Positions 1 to 12,930 of a stretch of DNA of 64,000 bases are shown here, piece by piece. The stretch covers positions 17,618,302-17,682,301 of the forward strand of contig NC_031773.1 in the NCBI RefSeq assembly GCF_001522545.3. Reading direction: 5' to 3'. Under the pieces are notes generated by a model, which saw nothing but the letters and a program-made list of their open reading frames with translations, was not told the origin of the DNA and made no database searches. Source of the DNA: Parus major (lineage: Eukaryota > Chordata > Aves > Passeriformes > Paridae). The position numbers and the translations under genes were made by a program. Within the stretch, counting starts at the first letter, position 1; each line of letters starts with the position of its first letter.

Positions 1-3000
1 TACTTTTTTTTCTTCTGTATGAAAGGAGAGGGCATATAGAGAGAGAAATAGTACATTACAACCTTCCAGGATAGTCCTGCTGCAGGTCCCTGGGAGTGTG
101 ACTTGACCCAATGGTACTGTGTTATAAAAAAGAGGGCTGTCTGTCTTTCAGACATTATGGATTTTTTTTTAAGATATAAGGAATGGATAAAGACCAAAGA
201 GCATTGATATAGTGGGAAGGCACAATAGTGCACAAACTTCTAGATGTTGGCTGGATTAAGCTCTTCAAGGGCACCCTAAGCTGTCCAGGTTGTGTGTGGA
301 ATTGCTTTGAAGTTCTTGTGCTCTGAGAAACCAAGAGAGGAGACTCTTGAATGTAGATGCTGAGGCACTCAGAAAGGTTGGGATTTGATAGCATCGCTAT
401 ACAGTTATGTAAAACATACATTTATTTAAAATATGTGAATAGGATTATTTTCATCCATCTTTCTCTTAATGTTTCATCTATCTTCACAAGTAACACCTTT
501 GCTGGAACTTGTAGATCTCTCCTTGAACGTGGGCTATCAGTTTTCCTGTAAAAATACCTATTTTTCTGATGGGCCTTAGTACACCTGACTGGACTGTGTT
601 ATTTTGGAAGGAGGTGCTCTTTTTCCTTTCCTACTTGCTTCTACCCACACACATTGATGTTAGCATGCAGTAGAATCATGGCTGATTTATCCCTTTGTCA
701 TTATAGAACAAGACTAGTAAAGAAATAACCAGAACCAGTGCACTTAGGCATACCTTGTCTAAGTCAGTCATCAAAGATGATCAGGAGCAGCAAGACAAAG
801 ATGACACTGCAAGAGCTGGCAATCAGATTCACGTAGGCTGAAATAGAGCCATGTTTTTGAGTGTTGTTTAGTGGCAGCAAGAGATTATTTAAGTCAAAGG
901 TTCCATGGTCCAGTCCTCCATTGTTGGGTATATATTTTTACTTTCACCTTTGTACTGGTGCTTATGCTTGTCTAAAAGATGCCCCACATGAGATTGTCTC
1001 AAGGCTTCAAATACTAATTGCACCACAAAGTATTCCTTCTGGACTGTCAAATGTGGAGGAAGTTGAAGGAATATGGATGAATTTCCTGTGGGATCAGAAA
1101 GGTAGCGTACCCCATCCTTCATTATGGAACCACTTTAGTTCTCTTCTTCTGTGTGAGAATAATATAAACAGATTCAGTTCAGTTCAGATCCCATAAATTA
1201 GTAGGAGGAAATCTGCTTGTCCAAATGTAAAATTCCAAAACTGCAACATTCAGTTTCCAGATTCTGTAATTGTGCAGAAGCCCAAGTTCTCTACTATGTA
1301 GACAGAATCCAATAAGCAGAAAACGTCAGAAAGAATCATTGAACATAAAATCCAATCTCCTCTTTTGCCTGTCACCTCACTAGAGGAGCTGGGAAAGACT
1401 ATATCTGGTAAACCACAAGCAGTATTGTAGTAGCTATGACTAGCAGCCTTGGAGCAGAAATGTTTGACTTAAGATGAGCTTAGGCAGGGAAGGAAATATC
1501 TGGTGGTTTTTTTTTTTTCTCCAATACTTGCATCAGTGATCAAACTGGACTAACTAACTGTACTAACTGACAATACCTTAAGTAAAAATCTGAGTTGTAT
1601 TGGTTTGTCTGTGATATTTTGATTGCTTGTATGCTCTACAAATAGCTGTTGCAACTGAAGCAAGATAACCTACCATGGCTTTCTAGGTGCATACTGTTAC
1701 CTTCTGTTCTGCTTTATCTTATCCTGGACTTCAGCTGGAAATTTCCATGTGCTCATTCTACTTTCTTCTGACAATATCAGATAAGTTATTTCAAATAATT
1801 TATTTAACAATGTGAAGGCTAATATTGCTTGAAGAAAGCTAGGAAGGATTTTGCCCACTTTAGAGCCGAAGAACTGGTAAAGGAGTGGTGTTACGGGAAA
1901 GCCTTAATGCTGTTCTGCTAATGACACCCACCTTTCATAAAGCAAATTAATTTTCTCTTTACCAGCAGTAGACTGACTGTCCATTGCTACATCATGCCAT
2001 TTTGAAAAACTGTAGGTGTAGCAATCTGCAGTGGCAGTGTGAGGATGGAAAACTGGGGACCATTTGCCACTTGCTGCCAAGAGGTATATCTGTCCTCTCT
2101 CCTGTCTCTCTAATGCTGTGGATTGACAGCACCAGCCATGCCTGCCTACACCAGTTGAAGAACTTACTGCTTTTCTTCTGAATACAGCTAGACTGTAGAT
2201 CTGTGAGTATTCCCTAACATACTTCAGGCAAAAGTGTTATCAAGACCTGCTATTTAAATCCTTTAAGGCAGCTTACTTACCGTGACCAAAGTGGGTTAGG
2301 AACTCCTTTTAGGTGTGTATCTGGTAGTGGCAGCCTGTAGCTCTGCACAGCTATATTACAGAGTTCAGAGTATTACATCTTCTGTGGCTAGACTGCATCC
2401 TGTACGTGAAGTAGACTTATTTAGAACAACTTTTAATATTTTAATTAATTTGTAGATAAATTTTCTCTCCTTCTTTCAAGGTAGTTGTGCTTCATTTAAC
2501 AGCATGCTCTGAGTCATGTTTCATTCTTTGTCTCCCTAGGCTTCTTCAGCCTCTTTGGAGATAGAAGACATGATCATGTCTCTGAATCACAGACTACTGG
2601 AGGCTGTGAGAATGCACAGAACTTATATATTCTATGCTTGCCCTGTTTGTATGCTCTGCCCTATTCACCTGCTAATCATCACTGTTGGGAACTGAATACT
2701 AAAATTCTAAAGAGGATAAAGAGGTCTTGAGTTTTACCTGTTATGGTTGTTCTTACTGTTTATTTCTATATGGCTCCAGGAAGACAGCAGCTACTCTGTG
2801 ACTTTGCAGCTTGTCATTCAGTAGGGAGATACTTTTCACTTTTCTGGCCATGTGCAGTCAAGAAGAGGGAGAAGCTAAAGAAATATGTAAAAGTGTGAAA
2901 AAAAGTATTTGGCCTTTCCACATAAACATGCAAGAGAGAAAGGAAAGACAATGAAAGCAGGGAATACAATGAAAAGGTAGGGTAGATGGCTTTTCACTGA

Positions 3001-5519
3001 TAGAGAAAGAGCAAAAGAGCAAAGAATCTTTTAGTAAGGCAAGGCACAAACTGAAGAAGACACTATATCAAAGGGAAGAAGCCAGTACTATAGCAAACTA
3101 TAGTAAAAACAATAAAAAATGTTTACATAGGATTTTAAGAACAAATAGAGATGGCAAAATCCAAAATTTATTTTTTAAATTTTAAAATTTTTAGAAAATA
3201 AAAGCAGTAAAGAAACGCATTTTGTGAATATTTTAAGTTCTCATTAACAGGGCAGTGTTTTCAATGATGCATTAATTCACCTGTTCAAAATGCTTCAGTC
3301 ATCAAGTCATGGAATTGCAGTGTTGGTGTGTATGTGTGTGTGCATGTGTGCCTTTGTGGTTTGGGTGAAACTGGTATTTTTTCATTTGAATCAGACAAAG
3401 GTGGGGCCAGGGTGTTTTCTTTCAGGCACTTATTTATCATAGCTTACAGTTTGCTTTGTTGTTCAAACAGTATGTGACTCCACCCGCTCCCATTATTACC
3501 CAGCAAGGATACAAGTCTGCTTTAGAGAGTTTCTATGTTCACACTACTGAATTCTGGTGTCAAGTTGCTTTCTAATAGGAGCAACACTTTGGAGGGTAAA
3601 TTGTAAGTGTTTTATCTTGACTGCAAAAATCACTCTCTTTGGAAGCAAATGATGTTGAGAGAAAATTCTTATACTATTCCTTTTTTAATTGGAAATAAAT
3701 CATCCCTTTCACTCCATTCCACACTGCGGGGTGTTGTTGGCCCATGTGCATCCAGGGTTGTATCTGCTGTGTTTAAGAATGTGCAGGTTTGATCTCCTGA
3801 AAGCATTTCAAAGGAATATGCTGACAGTGCATGTACACTTTCATCTACCCCACAGACAGGCTACCAGAAGTGGTTGCTCATGCTGGAAGGAAATAGTGCT
3901 TTATGCTATTAGGGTGTCACAAATCACACCTCATGTTTCCAATGCAAATGTAGAGCTCCAGGAAGCAATCTTGTTCCTCCTATCCCAGTACTCCCTGCAG
4001 GGTGATGCAACTCTATTATCTTTAGTGCAGAATAGTAGCTGCAGACAAAGTTAAATTCATTAAAATTATGGGTGAAAAGGAAAATGAACCTTATTAACTA
4101 CTTTTGTGTGTGAAACTGGGTCATGAGCCCATACAAATTTGTTGTGCTTGGACCTCTTACCGCATTTCTAGATTCCCTCAAGTCCCAAAATACCAGGGAA
4201 GAGAGAGAGTGGGGTGGATGAAAATAAGGTGAATTGTCAGTCTCCTTGGGAAAGCTGCTAGTATTTTTCCTGCTACTGAAATACTTCTCACCTTTTTGGA
4301 GAGCAAAGTTCCATGTTTCAGTGGTGCTGCTGAAAATTAATTTATTGCAGGATTTTGCTGTTTTCTAATGTAACACACAGAAAATGTCACCTGTCTCTTC
4401 AGTCATAAACTTTTCCGTGTCTACCCAGAAAAGTCACCTGCTCTTTTTGCTAGATGCAGGTTCACTGTCAGAACAAAGATTCCTTTAAGTCGGTGTGTGT
4501 AGTACCCTAACACAGAGCACCATATCCAAAAGCAGAAGGAACAACTATGCAAGGGAGTGGATTCATCAGAGGTCAGGCAGGAGCATTTCTTGTAGATGAC
4601 TAATGGTAAGGGATGGGCAAACCTTGTGTTGTTTTGAGGTTTTGTGAACCTTGTGAACTGTACTTTTGGTTTCACACGGTTTGTGAACTGTCCCCCCTCC
4701 TACCTTGTCCTTCTCCCTTTGGTATTTTCAGAATGGGGATTTTGTTGATTTGTTATAGTTTTTTTTTTTACTGTGAACAAGGGGTCCCTTTCTGTATGTA
4801 TTAACGATTGAAGAATCTTTCCACCTCAGCCCATTCTCATCAAACTACTAAATGTAGGAAGCTTCTGTCCTTATCATCTCTTCTTTTTCTCATTTTAATG
4901 ATATTTTCTTCTCAGAGCACAATATGGCAAAGGGATCTTCTGGGTCACTATCAATAGAAACTGCAGCTTATTATTTTTCTAGGTCTACCTAGCTCCAGTT
5001 TTAAACAAGGTTTGTTTTTTGTTTTTTGGGTTTTTTTTAGTCTTCTTTTAATCTGATTTTGTATAGTTTTATAGCAGATTTTTTAAAAATTATGTTTGTG
5101 GTTGTCTCTGCTCCCCTTTTCAGTCACTCAAATGATCTTTAAAGTCACAAATCAGAATCATAACCCTCCTGGTTTCATTAAGGTCTTGTATCAAGTGAGG
5201 TCCTTCAACTTCACAAAATTTAAGAGGATTTTAGAATAGAAAATAGAAAATTGTTTTTAAATAATTGTTATCTGGAGGAGTGAAAGTGCTCAAACAGAGT
5301 CTTAAAGAGCTAGTTTTACAATACTACCTCCTCATTTAAATCTCTGCTATACCATGCCTGTGTGCTGCATGTTTAAAGCAGGATGATTTATTGTGTAAAC
5401 TGTGCAACTTTGCACTGGTGAATTGTAAGGAGAAAAATTTTCTCAGACTTTACATTAGGATGGCCTGCAAGATGACGTGAAAGAAACAGTTGGCAATTTG
5501 GGAAGTTTGTCTAGTGAGT
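1..5519. other. Non-coding AT-rich DNA, nothing recognised
   Basis: No gene, RNA or recognisable transposon is seen. Open frames here are short (111-121 codons at most, at 861-1196 and 3689-4054), and none reads as a known protein. The only simple-sequence item is a short imperfect GT-rich run near 3322-3352. T-rich runs near 1504-1520 and 5010-5040 are plain homopolymer stretches. Confidence 0.6.
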
Positions 5520-5900
5520 TCTGTTTTTAATATCTTTATCTTATAAATTGAATAGATTGTTTTATTCCTATTTTTGGCATGGTATTACAGTAGATTTGGT
5601 AGATTATTGCTGTGTTGTAAATTTTGCCATTAGTGAATGCCAATTATGTTAATGAATTCTAGCTGGCCAATCAAGGAAGAGTCAAAGCTATTTTCTGTTT
5701 GTAAAATATACTAATTGAGATCACTATACACTGTTTAATTGTGTTGGTAAATACTCTAATGTTTCATTTCTAAACAGTTCATGTTTTAATGGAGAAGGAG
5801 GAGCAGGGAATTTAGTAATTTGCCAAAAATTAAGACATATTTTCTAATTACCCGGATTATTCATTAGCACCAATGCTTACAAAAATCCCTCAAGGAATAA
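5520..5900. promoter_or_regulatory. Possible conserved non-coding element (homeodomain-site rich)
   Basis: This stretch is AT-rich but not low complexity, and it holds a dense set of TAAT/ATTA cores, for example in the CCATTAG, CAATTATGTTAATGAATT and CTAATTGAG contexts around 5625-5720, and TTAGTAATTTG and CTAATTACC near 5812-5855. It also has CCAAT at 5667-5671. Such clustering is typical of developmental enhancers in vertebrate gene deserts. No alignment was possible, so conservation is inferred from texture only. It could equally be ordinary AT-rich DNA. Confidence 0.25.
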
Positions 5901-8900
5901 ATATATATATATAATTTTTAAAAAAGGAAGTAATGCTTTATCTAAAATAGAACTTAAAACAGAAATCAAAGCCAACTTTGATGAAAGCTTTGTGTGTTTT
6001 AAGCTGACTCTAGGGTATACAACAAATAGATGTGGAGTGTTGCAAAACTCAAACATTGAAGCAACAGAGCACAGTCTGAATAGTGCCGAGATATAGGAGA
6101 AGAATTGTCCAAAAGACCTTGGGGCAATTATAATGAGCTAAATATGCAAACTATGCTGTGTGTGCAGCATTTCTGTAATGTTTACTACACTGCCATAAAA
6201 GAATTTCTCTATGAAGAAAATTACTTTTGCAAGAATTATAGATATATAATGGAAACAGGCAAGCATCTGTCACTATGCAACTGGTGAAAAATTGAAGGCT
6301 TTTAGTTTAATTCAGTTCTTCATGCTGGAATATCCTCTTCATTTGAATTACTGTACCAGAATTAATATTAGGGCCACCGACAGAGAAGTGATTTACTACG
6401 AGTAAAAGGATAGATTGGCAGATTTATATTCGCTAAGCACTTTCCCACAACAACTCTTCTGATGACAAGCCAACCTAGCAAGTTTTGGCTTGCAGTTTCG
6501 GTGGTTTGCAAACTGTTTCATTTTGAAAGTATGGGAGTTACTCAACACCAGGGGCCAAACGATGATCTGAATTTTGCTGGAGTTACATTCATGCTTCTCT
6601 GGTTGCTATTTTGGAACAACTCCTAATGTACACTGTTCAGATCATGATCCAGTCCAGTTTCCTATACTATGTAGAAGGTGGTGGAAGAAAGAAAATGAGA
6701 TTCACCTCATCTGTGGTAGATCCTGTAATGTGTCTGTCTTTTTTGCATTAAGTCTAGAGAAAGCCTAGGGCACATATTTTATACACCTACTGAATTGCCC
6801 TGCTAAGATGTGTATCTCTGCTCTGACTGTAGGAGCAGTTTGGTTGCCCAACTACCTTAGACTAAGACCTCAACCTTTATGCAGCTAGAATAAGGCAAAG
6901 GGAAACAGACTGGAAAGGGAGATTCTTCATCAATGATTTTGAAAGAAAATGTTCCTTTACATTAGCAATACTTTTTCTTGTAAAGGTGTTCATAATTTTT
7001 TTATAGGGCACATAAATGTTATAAGTTTGCTAAACCTCGGAAGCCACTGTAATGTCACCCTGAAAGAGGAAATTTTAAAGACTGGATTTTTTTTGAAAAG
7101 AAAGTGGAAGAGCATGAAATCTAGTGGAAATTCTGCCCTCTCCTTTTTGCTGATTCTTCCCAAGAGCAGAAACTGAGTTTCCTCATGGAAGCTGCTTAAC
7201 TGCTTTTAGGGGTACCAGAAAATGAGAACTTGTTTGTGGTGTTTTGTTTGGGGTATGTTTTGTATGTTGTGGGTTGTTGGTTTTGTTTCTGTGTTTCTTT
7301 CATATGATTGCAACTGGTTGACTTTGTTTTCCTGGAAATGCGAGCTCTGATTGAAAATATTTATGTAGCGTTTGTGCTGCTCTCAGTGTCTGTCTGTCAT
7401 GGAATGACTTCATGCTACACTCATTCCTTCAGCAAGGCTCAAACAAAGCCTATTGGCGAAGTGAAGAAATAAAGATCTACTGCAAGAAAAACTCCAAGAT
7501 CATGTCAAATGTAGGCTAGCCAAAGAAGATCTAAGGGAAGCTGGAATGTTTCTTGTATCAAAGAGCTAATTACTGGTGGGTGGAAAAGGGATAAGGATGG
7601 TCATGGCCAAAGGTAAAAGTCATAAATCAGTTTAGACTTTGAGTTTGAAAGACTTTTTTAAAAAAAATGGTGCTCTAAGACAGTCTTCTGCGTGGCAAAA
7701 TAAACCAACTACTATTAAGATAAGCTCGGTCACTTTAAGAAGAAGTTTGTATAATATAATGTTATATAACAAAAACCTGCATGTGGTGATCCAAATATTG
7801 TCTTTTGATAATAGATTTTGAAGCCTGTAGAACACAGAGCACTCCTGTATTCTCGGCTTCCAGTCAAAGCTATTACTAAATATCAATATATAGCTTAGGA
7901 TACTTTCCTTTGTGATGAAAAAAGCACCTGAAAATGCTGAAAAATTATCATAATCTCTTTGGAATTCTGTGAGTGAGAAAATGTTCTACGGTTTGATGGA
8001 GAAAATAGAAAATTGATATTAAAGTCTTATCTAGAGTAGGAAAATTTCTTACCTGTTTTTGGCAGTTACTCAACTGCAGAAGTAATATTTGTTACACAGA
8101 TAAGTGCACATAAAACTGGAAAACCCCCGCTATTATACTCTCTAACTCAGATAATATTCCTATTTATGTCTTGGGTTTTAAAACTGATTTTTTAATATTC
8201 TAGTTATGTCATTACTATGGCATTGTTTTGCACAAATAATGGACTTAGTCAAACTAGAATCTAATCTGTAGTTTAAAATAATGACAGAATTTGGACTATT
8301 ATGAGACAGTTTAACTTCTAACTATGCAGCAAGATTTGTGTTTGTGTTCTAAAAATCACGTCTGTATGCACACACACACTCTGATATATGCTCTTCACCA
8401 ATCAAAATAATATCAATTATGATTAAGAGTCAGACTTCAATCTGCAGGTGCAAGGGCACTTTCAGACTATAGCCTGTCCTTAAAATCACCCTGTTGTTAA
8501 TAAATGACTTTTTGTAAAACATACACATACCTTCAGATAAGTCAAAATAGTGAACAGAGGTCTTGACAAAAGTCCTCCATATTTGAAAGTGTTTTCAGAT
8601 ATCTGTGTGTCCGTAGTACAGCATTAATGCACGTACTTGGAAAGCAGACACCCTGCAATAACCACGCTGAAAAGGATTACTGGAGTCCTTTTGCCAGACT
8701 GGACTAGCAACATCTAAGTTAACTTGACTGTGTAGCAAAGTCAGTTTTGATTTCTTTTCCTCATGCTACATGCTGTTGTAATCTGTATGTGATGATTAAA
8801 GGCTAGTGAAGTGTTACTTTGCTCTTCCTGAGCATACAGAAGATTTCTCTTTAAATAGGATAACCATGTCTACAGTGGCTGTTTTGCTCAAAACCTCAAA

Positions 8901-10542
8901 ACAGCATCTCAGTTGTGCATACCTTGTTTTCCTCATGTTTGTACCTTTCTTGGATCAAACAGATGTTGTTGAATCCTGTTGTAATGGTTTTGTAATATAA
9001 TTGTTTGCCCCAAATGTCTGCCTCAGCTCTTTGCCAAAGATTGTCCTGTTCAAAACCAGTAGGAAAGAGTGTTTTCCTGCTCCAAGACAGTATCCCACAG
9101 TTTTGGTCAAATGTATGGTTGTAGACACTTAAGATAAGAAGCTTGACTTTTTGTTTGTTTGTTTGTTTTCTGAATTTATTCAATGACTTTTATTTATTTA
9201 TTTATTCATTCTTGTAAGTCTTTTCCAAAGACAGTAATCTCCCAGAAACTGATAGGATAGTCAGTTTGGAGAGCAATGCCTAAAATAATTAAAACGAGAT
9301 TTAACATAATTTTTTCTGTTAAAGACCTTAATAAAAATATTTTATGTCTATTCTTTAATTATTTTATTAGCTTTTATCTATGTAAAATGAACACATACTA
9401 AAGAATGGGGATTGATAGCTCATGCTCTCTGCCTGTGCTCTCCAGCAGAGTTTTAATGTGACTCTTGGTGTTAGAAAAATTAAGAGTATTGGTAAATAAA
9501 TTTTAAAAGAGAATTGGGAAGGAGGTTTTAAAGGGCTGTATTGACAAGTCTAGCCACTTCACATTAGAGTTTTCACTACTGTATTCTGTAATCAGTCTCC
9601 AAGATTAAACATTGACTGACAACAAAAAAAAATTATCTGGAGCTCAGAATTATGAACAAGCTCAGTGAGTGATGTGGAGCTGAGAATTCTGAGCAGAATT
9701 CTGAACAAGTGGAGTAGGAATTTCTTCTTAACCCTGAAGTCAAATATTTTCCATTTAATCACCGTTTTTCTTGCAATGTAAGAAGATGGCTTAAAACAAA
9801 GAAAATCACCTCTGGAATATTCAGAGCTTGAGCATTTTCTTAATTAGAATGCTGTATTTCAGCAACAGCCCTGGAACCTTGGATGGGTCCCCTGCTGGGA
9901 TGTGCATAAGATGCATGTGATTTTCAACAATCTCTTAGCAACAATATTTCTATGAACTGATAAGTAACTGCGTATTTTTTCTGCTTAAAAATTATATCCT
10001 GTGGTAGTGCTCGGTAGCAAATGTCACAGAAAGAAGCAGAACAGTCTTGAAAAGTGTAATATGGTTGCAAACTGAAGCAGGTAATTTTTTCAGCCTCAGT
10101 CTAAATAGATAAGCTGTAGTAGGTATTAAACTCTTTGTGAACAGCACTCATTAACCATTGCAACATGCAGTTAATATTATTGCTATGTCAGTATAACACA
10201 CTTACAGTAGAGTCTAAGTATAACACAGTCTGTAGGGCTTACCTGGTGTAAAATTCCTGTAGCTAGAACACCATTAAATAGTGTGATGTAAATAATACCG
10301 CCTCTGATCTACATCTTTGATGGCATCAAGAAAAGTAACTGGAACAAAAGTTGCTCTTATCCAAGTGTAAGAAGAGTTAGATTACTCTTCCAATGGCCAA
10401 CTATAGTTGTTCAACAGTCTGGAAATCTCAAAGATTCTAGAAAAATGTCATTTAAGGGTGGATGATTTCAGAGCATCAGTTATAAGCTGACAGTCCCCCT
10501 TGCCCAAATCCATCCCTGATACATAGATGTTGTACAAGATGA
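5901..10542. other. Non-coding AT-rich DNA with small microsatellites
   Basis: No gene or transposon is recognised. Simple repeats are a short (AT)n at about 5900-5913, a (GTTT)n tract at about 9149-9168 and a (TTTA)n tract at about 9188-9205. A loose repetition of GAATTCTGAGC-like and GAACAAG words lies at about 9650-9710. The rest is unique sequence with only chance open frames below 100 codons. Confidence 0.55.
9149..9205. repeat. Adjacent tetranucleotide microsatellites (GTTT)n and (TTTA)n
   Basis: About four to five tandem GTTT units are followed, about 20 bases on, by about four tandem TTTA units. Both tracts are pure and short, the kind that varies in length between individuals. They overlap the start of a 95-codon minus-strand frame, which owes its openness to the repeats. 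Confidence 0.8.
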
Positions 10543-10543
10543 A

Positions 10544-10548
10544 CTGAG
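10544..10548 (+). repeat. Left target-site duplication of solo LTR (CTGAG)
   Basis: CTGAG lies directly before the TG that opens the LTR and is repeated exactly at 11276-11280, directly after its closing CA. A 5-bp duplication is the length expected for ERVL (class III) insertion in birds. Confidence 0.85.
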
Positions 10549-11275
10549 TGTCTTGGGTTGCAATGCAAGATGTAACCAAATGTATTCTATTACCATCTGC
10601 TAAAACCAGGTGGGGCAGTGCTCTTTAGCTCTTCCATGACCCATCCCTCATAACTCCAGGGGGATCTTCTGTTAATGACCATTGAGTCTCAGTGCATGAC
10701 TGATAAATTTACATCATCCCATTGTGAAATGCTCCAGCCGGGGGGAGAAGCCAAGCATTCCTACCTGGGTATAATCTGAGACTTGGAATACCACAGGCAG
10801 CCTTTCTCCACTGGATTCCCAGAGGAAAACAGGACCCATCTACACCACCACAGGGCCTTCAGGGGAAAACTACACCCTTCTACAGGACCACTGCTTCAAC
10901 AGGATCACATCTGTCACTCCAGGAAGACTGCAGCCACCATTTAATCGGACTGCTACCAACACCCTGAGCAACAGGGAGTCAGGTTGTATTCTGACTCTAA
11001 CAGTGGTGTTTTTTTGGGGTTTTTTTGTTTCTTTGTTTTTTGTTGTTGTTTTTGTTGTTTTTTGGTTTTTTGTACTACTAAATTTTTATTTTAATTTTCC
11101 TAGTAAAGAACTATTATTCCTACTCCCCTATCTTTGCCTGAGGGCCCCTTGATTTCAAGATTATAATTCAGAAGGGTGTGTGTGTGTGTTATGTTTTTCC
11201 ATTTCAAAGGAGGTTTCTGCCTTCCTTAGCAGACAGCTGTCTTTTCAAACCAAGAAACAAAGATACTGTTTGTCA
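10549..11275 (+). mobile_element. Solo LTR of an endogenous retrovirus (ERVL-like), 727 bp
   Basis: The element starts TGTCTTGGGTTGCAATGC and ends TTTGTCA, giving the TG...CA termini of a retroviral LTR, and is flanked by exact CTGAG duplications. The opening segment and the 3' part (GCCTGAGGGCCCCTTGATTT, then a GT run) match, as I remember them, a family abundant in songbird genomes. A T-rich tract lies at about 11007-11073. A weak polyadenylation signal, AGTAAA at 11102-11107, follows it and supports plus orientation. No gag, pol or env sequence adjoins, so the provirus has collapsed to a solo LTR by recombination between its two LTRs. The intact duplication and low decay suggest a fairly young insertion. 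Family assignment is from memory; the LTR nature and boundaries are directly visible. Confidence 0.9.
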
Positions 11276-11280
11276 CTGAG
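11276..11280 (+). repeat. Right target-site duplication of solo LTR (CTGAG)
   Basis: Exact copy of 10544-10548. With it, the LTR boundaries are fixed to the base. Confidence 0.85.
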
Positions 11281-12681
11281 ACCTTCTGAAAGGTACAAAC
11301 AGCAGCTTTGAACTTTTGGGAAACTCACAGCTATTACTTTAAAGTTCTTGGAAAATATTTGTCAAAATCATCCAAGGTCTTAATGCCACTAAATGTAGAA
11401 ATTTAATGTTTTAGTTTTAGCAGTGGTAAAAATATTAAATTAATCCTAGGAGACCATGGTGTATAGAAAATCACACACCAAGGAACCTTAAAAATGTAGT
11501 TGTTTTGGTACCCCATGGGGCCACCTTATGTGTCTTCATTTCTAATATTGGAATGAGTCAATACATAGTGTGAAGAAAAGGTTTCAGTTTCCACCTTTGC
11601 CAAATGAGATCAAATGCACTCCCTCATCTGAAAACAAGTAATAGAGCCAAAAGGTAAGGGGCAAGTGGATTCCTTGAGATCAACAGCTTGAATCCAATGA
11701 CAGAGACTAAGCAGGGAACCCAAATCTCTTGACCTCCAGACAAGTATTCTGTGTATGATGCTGCCTGACTTCTTCCTTTGTTCTGTTGTTTTTTGAACAT
11801 CACTCTTTCAACCTTGCCATGTAACATGTTGTAAGAGATAATTGCTTTTATATCAGTGATGAGGAAAACATAAAGGAGTAGTACTGAGTCAATTGGTCTG
11901 TTTATAAAATGTCAGAGCACAACACATGGAGTGGTAGAATGTATTGCAGGTGCACTATTTAAGAAAGATTAAACAATGACCTACCAGATATTTATCTGAG
12001 ATCTCCACGGTAGTGATCTACCACTTGTGAAAATTCTTATGCTTTCTAAATCCATTTAAAAGAAACTATCCACATATTCCTGAGCTTGTTGATAGTACTC
12101 TCGGATACACTGACAATGATTGCTGAATGATCAACATACCCCGTATGCTGCTCAGAGCAGCAGCAGTTGTTTCACACTCTCAAACTGTTTCCTGAATAGG
12201 AAACATGGATTGTGGGTTGTTTTGTCAGTTTCCCCTCTTTTTTCCCATTCTGTAGCAGAAATTAAGGGGCTTTCTTTTCAGATATTTGTCACTTCATATT
12301 TCAGTCAATTTGACTACCTTAGAGCAATACTTTACCACACATAATCACTGCGCTATTGGTTACCCACACAGGACCTTGGTTGATCCAGAGGCACTGGGAA
12401 GGTACAATAAACTGTCATCTTCAGTCTGTGATACAATCTCAAGCCTTTTGATTCCCAGAGACTGGCTTATTATCATAGTGAGCCTCTTTTGCGGTATAAA
12501 CCTGTCCACTAACAGCATGCAAGCTGGGACAATACGATGGAATTCCTCTCAGAATTATCCAAAATCTCTGGTACAATCTAAACATGGTACTTACCAATAT
12601 ACAGTTAACACACAGTGTGCAGAAGTGGAAAGCATGACTCATTCCACTGTTTATCCTTAGTGTGAAAGATTCACAGAATGA
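11281..12681. other. Non-coding DNA, nothing recognised
   Basis: Unique AT-rich sequence between two LTR insertions. A 124-codon plus-strand frame at 12286-12660 and shorter ones show no family resemblance and are treated as chance. Confidence 0.55.
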
Positions 12682-12687
12682 CCACAG
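12682..12687. repeat. Left target-site duplication, minus-strand LTR (CCACAG)
   Basis: CCACAG here pairs with CCACAC at 13301-13306: five of six bases match. A 6-bp duplication is usual for ERVK-type (class II) insertions. One substitution since insertion would explain the mismatch. Confidence 0.55.
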
Positions 12688-12868
12688 TGATGCGGTACTG
12701 GATTTTCCCCAGCCAGCTCCCGGCACCGAGCCAAGAGTGGGCTGTCCCCAGAAAGCAGTGCAGTCCAGGATACAGCTGTAGGACTTAAGCTCTACAGCAC
12801 TGCCTGTCAAGCATCGAGGGCAGGAGCAAGGACGAGGGAGAGGTCTTCCATGCGGCTTCCAAAAGGGA

Positions 12869-12874
12869 TTTATT
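12869..12874 (-). terminator. LTR polyadenylation signal AATAAA
   Basis: AATAAA on the minus strand (TTTATT on the plus strand), about 50 bases downstream of the LTR TATA box. This marks the end of the R region of the solo LTR. Confidence 0.7.
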
Positions 12875-12922
12875 GCATTGAAGGTTCCAGGGATGAAATA
12901 CAAAACAGACAGGGTACAGCAA

Positions 12923-12930
12923 CTTTTATA
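12923..12930 (-). promoter_or_regulatory. LTR TATA box TATAAAAG
   Basis: A consensus-like TATA box on the minus strand inside the LTR, placed correctly ahead of the AATAAA. It could still drive transcription leftwards into 12.7 kb and beyond. Confidence 0.65.

Noticed and set aside
3689..4054. 121-codon plus-strand open frame
   Set aside because: No recognisable protein and no clear splice or promoter context.
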